From assembly GCA_021790375.1 (NCBI GenBank), contig JAJYEB010000157.1, positions 1 through 5,246 of the forward strand: a DNA stretch of 5,246 nucleotides. The letters are read 5' to 3'. Below the pieces are notes generated by a model. That model ran no database searches. It saw only the letters and a list, made by a program, of their open reading frames with translations, and was not told where the DNA came from. Below are positions 1 to 5,246 of this stretch, piece by piece. Every line of letters begins with the position of its first letter. Within the stretch, counting starts at the first letter, position 1. This DNA is from Chloroflexota bacterium (GTDB lineage Bacteria > Chloroflexota > Limnocylindria > Limnocylindrales > CSP1-4). A program made the position numbers and the translations under genes.

Positions 1-2
1 CC

Positions 3-1751
<1,749 letters not shown>

Positions 1752-1752
1752 G

Positions 1753-3207
1753 ATGGCGCGGCCCACGAGCCGCTACGTCTGCCAGGTCTGCGCGGAGTCC
1801 TTCCTGCGCTGGGAGGGTCAGTGCCGCGCCTGCGGCGCCTGGAACACGCTCGTCGAGACGCTGGTGCGCGAGCCCGCCCATGCGCGGCCGGCAGCCGCCG
1901 GGTCCGCGGGCGACGCCGCCGCACCCACGCCGCTCCGCGGACTGGCCGAACCGGAACTGGTCCGGCGGACGACCGGGATCGGCGAGCTGGACCGTGTGCT
2001 GGGCGGAGGGCTGGTCCCGGGGAGCCTGGTGCTCCTGGGCGGGGAGCCCGGCGTCGGCAAGTCCACCCTGGTCCTTTCCGCTGCCGCGGGCATCGCCACG
2101 GCCGACGGCGGGCCGCCTGTGGGGCGGCCAGGGAACGGGGCGCCCGTCCTGTACGCCAGCGGCGAGGAGTCGGCCGGGCAGCTGCGGCTCCGGGCGAGCC
2201 GGCTGGGGCTCACCGACGGTCCCGCCGGCGATGCGATCCTGGTCCTCGCGGAGACCGACGTGGAGCGCATCCTGGAACGCGCGATGACCGTGCACCCGGT
2301 CGTGCTGGTGGTCGATTCGATCCAGACCGTGTCGCTGGACGCGCTGGATGGCCCGCCGGGATCGGTGGGGCAGGTCCGCGAGTCGGCCCTGCGGCTCCTG
2401 CAGTACGCCAAGGGCGAGGGCATCCCGGTGGTGCTGGTCGGGCACGTGACCAAGGACGGGGGCCTGGCCGGCCCCAAGACCCTCGAGCACCTGGTCGACG
2501 CCGTCCTCACCCTCGAGGGTGAGCGCGGCGGCGGCATGCGCCTGCTCCGGGCCACGAAGAACCGTTTCGGGTCCACGGAGGAGGTGGGCGTCTTCGCGAT
2601 GGGCGAGGACGGTCTGCACGAGGTTGCCGATCCGGCCCGCGCGTTCCTCGCCGGGGACGGGCCGGCGGCGCCCGGCTCGGCCATCGCCGCGACGCTCGAG
2701 GGAAGCCGCCCGCTGCTGGTCGAGGTGCAGGCCCTCGTGGCGCCCGCCGCCTACGGCATGCCGCGGCGGACGGCGACCGGGATCGACCAGAACCGCCTCG
2801 CGCTGCTCCTGGCGGTGCTTGCCCGGCGCGCCGGCGTCGCACTGGCATCGCACGACGTCTACGCCAGCGTCGCGGGCGGGCTTGCGATCGAGGAGCCCGC
2901 GCTCGATCTGCCGCTGGCCCTGGCGCTGGCCTCGTCGCTGCGGGATCGCCCGGTCCTCCCCGGGACCGTGGCCGCCGGCGAGATCGGCCTGCTCGGTGAG
3001 CTGCGGCCGGTGTCGGGACTGGTCCGGCGCCTCCGCGAGGCGGAGCGGCTGGGCTTCGAGCGGGCGATCGTGCCGGCAGGACCGGGCGGGCCCGGCGAGC
3101 GCCTGCCGGACAGCATCGGGCGCCTCCAGGTGGTGAGCTGTCGGACGCTGCGCGAGGCCGTCGGGCTCGCGCTGGCGTCCGGGGCGGCACAGCCGGTCGG
3201 CTCCTGA
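1753..3207 (+). CDS. radA: DNA repair protein RadA (Sms), branch-migration ATPase
   Basis: RadA is a RecA-related cytoplasmic ATPase/helicase that drives branch migration of recombination intermediates alongside RecA. The 484-residue product is slightly longer than the usual ~455-460. In order: an N-terminal four-cysteine zinc finger (C10, C13, C24, C27; YVCQVC...CRACGAWNT), a RecA-like core with Walker A GEPGVGKST (97-105, K103), GEES (137-140), Walker B LVVDSIQT (D188), the RadA signature KNRFG (269-273), and a C-terminal Lon-like domain from about residue 370 (YASVAGGLAIEEPALDLPLA). The position I align by eye with the Lon catalytic Ser is A383, in keeping with a structural, non-proteolytic domain. 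Extra length comes partly from a Gly/Pro-rich insert after Walker A (about 118-130, DGGPPVGRPGNGA) and a Pro/Ala-rich linker after the zinc finger. ATG 1753 is chosen because the zinc finger begins just after it. It sits one base past the clpC stop with no clear Shine-Dalgarno, so translation is probably coupled to clpC. Confidence 0.97.
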   Translation: MARPTSRYVCQVCAESFLRWEGQCRACGAWNTLVETLVREPAHARPAAAGSAGDAAAPTPLRGLAEPELVRRTTGIGELDRVLGGGLVPGSLVLLGGEPGVGKSTLVLSAAAGIATADGGPPVGRPGNGAPVLYASGEESAGQLRLRASRLGLTDGPAGDAILVLAETDVERILERAMTVHPVVLVVDSIQTVSLDALDGPPGSVGQVRESALRLLQYAKGEGIPVVLVGHVTKDGGLAGPKTLEHLVDAVLTLEGERGGGMRLLRATKNRFGSTEEVGVFAMGEDGLHEVADPARAFLAGDGPAAPGSAIAATLEGSRPLLVEVQALVAPAAYGMPRRTATGIDQNRLALLLAVLARRAGVALASHDVYASVAGGLAIEEPALDLPLALALASSLRDRPVLPGTVAAGEIGLLGELRPVSGLVRRLREAERLGFERAIVPAGPGGPGERLPDSIGRLQVVSCRTLREAVGLALASGAAQPVGS

Positions 3208-3209
3208 CC

Positions 3210-3227
3210 CCCGCTCGCGGCAGCGGG
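3210..3227 (+). other. GC-rich hairpin after the radA stop
   Basis: CCCGCT (3210-3215) and AGCGGG (3222-3227) are perfect inverted repeats, giving a 6-bp stem with a 6-base loop that starts three bases after the radA stop codon. A competing smaller stem, GCCC (3227-3230) with GGGC (3235-3238), shares one base with it. No T-run follows, so it is not a canonical intrinsic terminator. It could attenuate or stabilise the radA 3' end, or simply reflect the high GC content. Confidence 0.35.
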
Positions 3228-3247
3228 CCCGTGCGGGCAGGGCCCTG

Positions 3248-3256
3248 TGGTACGCT
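3248..3256 (+). promoter_or_regulatory. Candidate extended -10 promoter element upstream of yacL-ispDF
   Basis: TGGTACGCT fits the extended -10 form TGnTAnnnT, with TACGCT at 3251-3256. It is one of very few TA-containing hexamers in this GC-rich gap. It ends 10 bases before the ATG at 3267, so initiation 6-8 bases downstream would give a leader of only a few bases. No convincing -35 (TTGACA-like) lies about 17 bases upstream; extended -10 promoters can work without one. There is no Shine-Dalgarno before the ATG, which agrees with leaderless or near-leaderless translation. This is a pattern match only. Confidence 0.4.
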
Positions 3257-3266
3257 CGCCTGCCGG

Positions 3267-4328
3267 ATGTCCAGATTTGTACGAGTGCTGGGCGCGATCC
3301 TCGGCATGCTGGTCGGCTTCCAGCTGGCGTCTCTGGACGTGGGGGGCCGGGGGCTGTTCAGCGAGACGCCCAGCGGCAATTTCCTGCTCGCGGTGTGGGT
3401 CGTCGCGTGGCTCGTGGTCGGCTTCCTGATCCTGCCCTACCTGACCATCGAACCCGCCGGATGGCTGATCCGCGGCGTGCGCACGCTCTCGACCGGCGAG
3501 TTCGTGACCGCCATTGCCGGGCTGCTCATCGGGCTGCTCATGGGCCTCCTGCTGGGCCTGCCCCTGGCGCGCTTCCCCGACCCGTACGGCCGGTACCTGC
3601 CGATCGGCGTGTCGCTCGTCCTGGGGCTGGGGATGCTCGGCCTCACGGTCGCCAAGCGGCACGACCTGGCCGAGGCGATCGAGGCGCTGGGGCTGATCCC
3701 TGCCCGACGCGAGCCCACGATGCCGCCGGGCGCGCCGTTCATCGTCGTGGACACCAGCGCCATCATCGACGGCCGCATCGCCGACGTGGTGTCGAGCGGC
3801 TTCCTCTTCGGCACCCTGATCGTCCCCCGCTTCGTGCTGGCCGAGCTCCAGTACATCGCGGACCAGTCCGACGCCCGGAAGCGGGCTCGCGGCCGGCGCG
3901 GCCTGGACATCCTCAACGAGCTGCGTCGCTCCGACCGGATCAAGGTCGAGATCAGCGAGGAGGACCCGCCCGGGGTCCCCGAGGTCGATGCCAAGCTCGT
4001 GGCGGTGGCCCGAAGCCGCGGCGGCGCCATCCTGACCAACGATCTGAACCTGAACAAGGTCGCCGAGCTGGAGGGGCTCCGCGTGCTCAACGTGAACTCC
4101 CTCGCCAACGCCGTGAAGCCGGCGTTTCTCCCCGGGGACCAGATCCACGTGCACGTCATCCAGGAGGGCAAGGAGCCCGGGCAGGGAGTGGCGTTCCTCG
4201 ACGACGGCACGATGGTCGTGGTCGAGGGGGGCGCCCGCCGCATGGACCGCGAGCTGAGCGTGACGGTGACGCGGGTGCTCCAGACGGTCGCCGGGCGGAT
4301 GGTCTTCGCCCAGCCAGTGGACGACTGA
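3267..4328 (+). CDS. yacL: Membrane-anchored PIN/TRAM domain protein (YacL family, putative RNase)
   Basis: This 353-residue protein has four predicted N-terminal membrane segments (about 4-22, 39-58, 80-100, 111-129), a cytoplasmic PIN nuclease domain (about 158-282), and a C-terminal TRAM domain (about 288-350). The acidic PIN residues that would hold Mg2+/Mn2+ are present: D162 in VVDTSAIIDGRIAD, E193 in VLAELQYIAD, D241 in EVDAKL, and D259 in LTNDLNLNK, so the nuclease looks competent. TRAM (LPGDQIHVHVIQ...GRMVFAQ) is a known RNA-binding fold. The cellular RNA substrate is not established for this family as far as I know. ATG 3267 gives an N-terminus (MSRFVRVLGAILG) like B. subtilis YacL. 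An upstream in-frame GTG at 3231 would add 12 uncharged-to-basic residues and overlap the candidate promoter, so it is not preferred. No ribosome binding site is seen at either start. The ispDF start follows the stop by one base, so the two are probably co-translated. The family call is firm; the biochemical role is inferred from the domains. Confidence 0.93.
   Translation: MSRFVRVLGAILGMLVGFQLASLDVGGRGLFSETPSGNFLLAVWVVAWLVVGFLILPYLTIEPAGWLIRGVRTLSTGEFVTAIAGLLIGLLMGLLLGLPLARFPDPYGRYLPIGVSLVLGLGMLGLTVAKRHDLAEAIEALGLIPARREPTMPPGAPFIVVDTSAIIDGRIADVVSSGFLFGTLIVPRFVLAELQYIADQSDARKRARGRRGLDILNELRRSDRIKVEISEEDPPGVPEVDAKLVAVARSRGGAILTNDLNLNKVAELEGLRVLNVNSLANAVKPAFLPGDQIHVHVIQEGKEPGQGVAFLDDGTMVVVEGGARRMDRELSVTVTRVLQTVAGRMVFAQPVDD
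3519..3554 (+). repeat. Degenerate 12-bp tandem repeat encoding GLLx units in a membrane helix
   Basis: Three consecutive 12-base units, 3519-3530, 3531-3542 and 3543-3554, encode GLLI, GLLM and GLLL, followed by another GL. The first two units differ at one base (GGGCTGCTCATC against GGGCTGCTCATG); the third has drifted. The result is a Gly-every-fourth-residue pattern (G85, G89, G93, G97) in the third membrane segment of the YacL-like protein. Confidence 0.7.
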
Positions 4329-4329
4329 G

Positions 4330-5246
4330 GTGGACCGCGGATCGGTCGACGCGGTCGTCGTGGCCGCCGGGTCCAGCACGCGCATGGCCGGGCTCGACAA
4401 GCTGGCCGCCCCGCTCCTGGGGCGCCCGCTGCTCGCCTGGACGCTGGACGCCCTCGCCTCCGCGTCCTCGGTGCGCCGGCTGGTGGTGGTGACGGCGCCC
4501 TCGCGCGTCGATGACCTCGCCGCCCAGCCGTGGTTGCGCTCCCACGACGCGGCGGTCGTGGCCGGTGGCGCCAGGCGCCAGGAATCCGTGGCGGCCGGCG
4601 TGGCGGCGACCGGGAGCGCGGTGGTCCTGGTCCACGACGGGGCGCGGCCGCTGGTGACCCCGGCCCTGGTGGACCGCGTGGCGGCGGCAGCCGCCGTCGA
4701 CGGTGCGGCCATCCCGACCGTGCCGGTGGCCGAGACGCTGAAGCGGGTGTCCGCCGGGCGCGTCGGGGAGACCGTGGATCGCGCCGGTCTCGTGGCGGCC
4801 CAGACGCCGCAGGGCGCTCGCCGCGTGCTGCTCGAGGAGGCGTGGTCGCGCTTCCCGGCGGGCGGCCCCCGCGAGTTCACCGACGAAGCCGCCCTGCTCG
4901 AGGCCGCCGGGATCCCCGTCACCGCCGTGCCCGGCGAGGCGGCGAACCTCAAGGTCACGGTGCCCGAGGACCTGGCACGCGCCGAGGCGGTGCTGGCATC
5001 GCGGGCGGATGCGCCGCGGGTCGGTCATGGCGCCGACGAGCACCCGTTCGGCGAGGGGACCGGCCTGGCGCTGGGGGGCATCGTCATCGATGGCGCTCCC
5101 CGCCTGCACGGCCACTCCGACGGGGACGCAGCGCTGCACGCGGTGGCCGACGCGCTGCTGGGTGCCGCAGGGCTGGGCGACCTCGGGCGGGCGTTCCCGG
5201 CGGGCGACCCGGCCACGCGGGGCATCGCCAGCGGCGTGCTGCTCCG
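4330..5246 (+). CDS. ispDF: Bifunctional IspD-IspF: MEP cytidylyltransferase / MEcPP synthase (3'-truncated by window edge)
   Basis: This carries two steps of the MEP isoprenoid pathway. IspD makes CDP-methylerythritol from MEP and CTP; IspF cyclises its phosphorylated form to MEcPP with loss of CMP. The frame opens at GTG 4330 and runs without a stop to the right edge (305 codons plus two bases). IspD spans about residues 6-222: VVVAAGSSTRM (R18), K24, HDGARP (D103, R106), TVDR (R151), TPQ (159-161), FTDEA (183-187) and NLKVTVPEDL (K208). These match the conserved E. coli IspD positions R20, K27, D106, R109, R157, T165 and K213. IspF begins near R230 after a linker of only a few residues. 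GTG 4330 is the only plausible start, because the next in-frame starts fall inside the nucleotide-binding loop. It lies one base after the yacL stop (TGAGGTG), implying translational coupling. IspE, which acts between the two steps, is not in the window. IspDF fusions are known in alphaproteobacteria and Campylobacterota. Confidence 0.95.
   Translation, partial: MDRGSVDAVVVAAGSSTRMAGLDKLAAPLLGRPLLAWTLDALASASSVRRLVVVTAPSRVDDLAAQPWLRSHDAAVVAGGARRQESVAAGVAATGSAVVLVHDGARPLVTPALVDRVAAAAAVDGAAIPTVPVAETLKRVSAGRVGETVDRAGLVAAQTPQGARRVLLEEAWSRFPAGGPREFTDEAALLEAAGIPVTAVPGEAANLKVTVPEDLARAEAVLASRADAPRVGHGADEHPFGEGTGLALGGIVIDGAPRLHGHSDGDAALHAVADALLGAAGLGDLGRAFPAGDPATRGIASGVLL
5017..5246 (+). other. IspF domain of the fusion, N-terminal half only
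   Basis: From residue 230 the sequence reads RVGHGADEHPF, the IspF opening. The metal ligands D236 and H238 match D8 and H10 of the E. coli enzyme. HGHSDGDAALH supplies H262-S263 (E. coli H34-S35) and the third metal ligand H270 (E. coli H42). LGDLG has D284 (E. coli D56). The substrate loop reads FPAGDP where E. coli has FPDTDP, so the first Asp is Ala (A291) while D293 is kept; this loop varies between species. There is no in-frame ATG between the two domains, only an in-frame GTG at 4990 inside the last IspD helix. The cytidine-binding C-terminal part of IspF lies outside the window. Confidence 0.9.

Noticed and set aside
3210..3245. An intrinsic transcription terminator after radA.
   Set aside because: Hairpins are present but no run of T follows either stem, and GC-rich inverted repeats arise easily at this base composition.
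3231..3266. A 12-codon N-terminal extension of the YacL-like protein starting at GTG 3231.
   Set aside because: It has no ribosome binding site, overlaps a hairpin and the candidate -10 element, and adds residues not present in B. subtilis YacL, whose N-terminus matches the ATG at 3267.
2859..4958. A 699-codon open frame on the minus strand spanning the ends of radA, all of yacL and most of ispD.
   Set aside because: It lies opposite three confidently identified genes. Its translation is low-complexity, rich in Ser, Arg, Ala and Pro, with no recognisable domain. Long antisense frames are expected where third positions are nearly all G or C and stop codons are rare.
4990..4992. A separate ispF gene starting at an in-frame GTG.
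   Set aside because: There is no stop codon between the IspD and IspF parts and no Shine-Dalgarno before this GTG, which lies in the last helix of IspD. One fused protein is the simpler reading, though internal initiation cannot be excluded from sequence alone.

Overview
The window is a strongly GC-rich (by eye roughly 70%), gene-dense stretch of bacterial chromosome. It holds four genes, all on the + strand, and both outer genes are cut by the window edges. In order: the C-terminal two thirds of a ClpC-type AAA+ unfoldase (3-1751), a complete RadA/Sms recombination protein (1753-3207), a complete membrane-anchored PIN/TRAM protein of the YacL family (start placed at 3267, end 4328), and the first 305 codons of an IspD-IspF fusion of the MEP isoprenoid pathway (4330 to the right edge).

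The order clpC - radA - yacL - ispD - ispF is the conserved block known from Bacillus subtilis (ctsR-mcsA-mcsB-clpC-radA-disA-yacL-ispD-ispF). Two differences stand out. No disA (diadenylate cyclase) lies between radA and yacL, where only 59 bp separate the genes. IspD and IspF are joined in one reading frame. With the GC content and GTG start use, this suggests a high-GC Gram-positive-type lineage such as Chloroflexota or Actinomycetota. Chloroflexota is my first guess, but the window has no taxonomic marker that settles it.

Layout: clpC/radA and yacL/ispDF are each separated by a single base (TGA-G-ATG and TGA-G-GTG), which points to two translationally coupled pairs. The only real intergenic gap, 3208-3266, holds a GC-rich hairpin and then an extended -10-like element (TGGTACGCT) 10 bases before the yacL ATG. 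The second pair may therefore have its own promoter and a very short leader.

Functionally this is housekeeping: protein quality control (ClpC with ClpP), recombination and repair (RadA), a probable membrane-bound RNase (YacL), and isoprenoid precursor synthesis (IspDF). I found no mobile element, CRISPR array, tRNA or rRNA, and no evidence of an undescribed system. The points most worth a second look are the IspDF fusion, the missing disA, and the candidate internal promoter.
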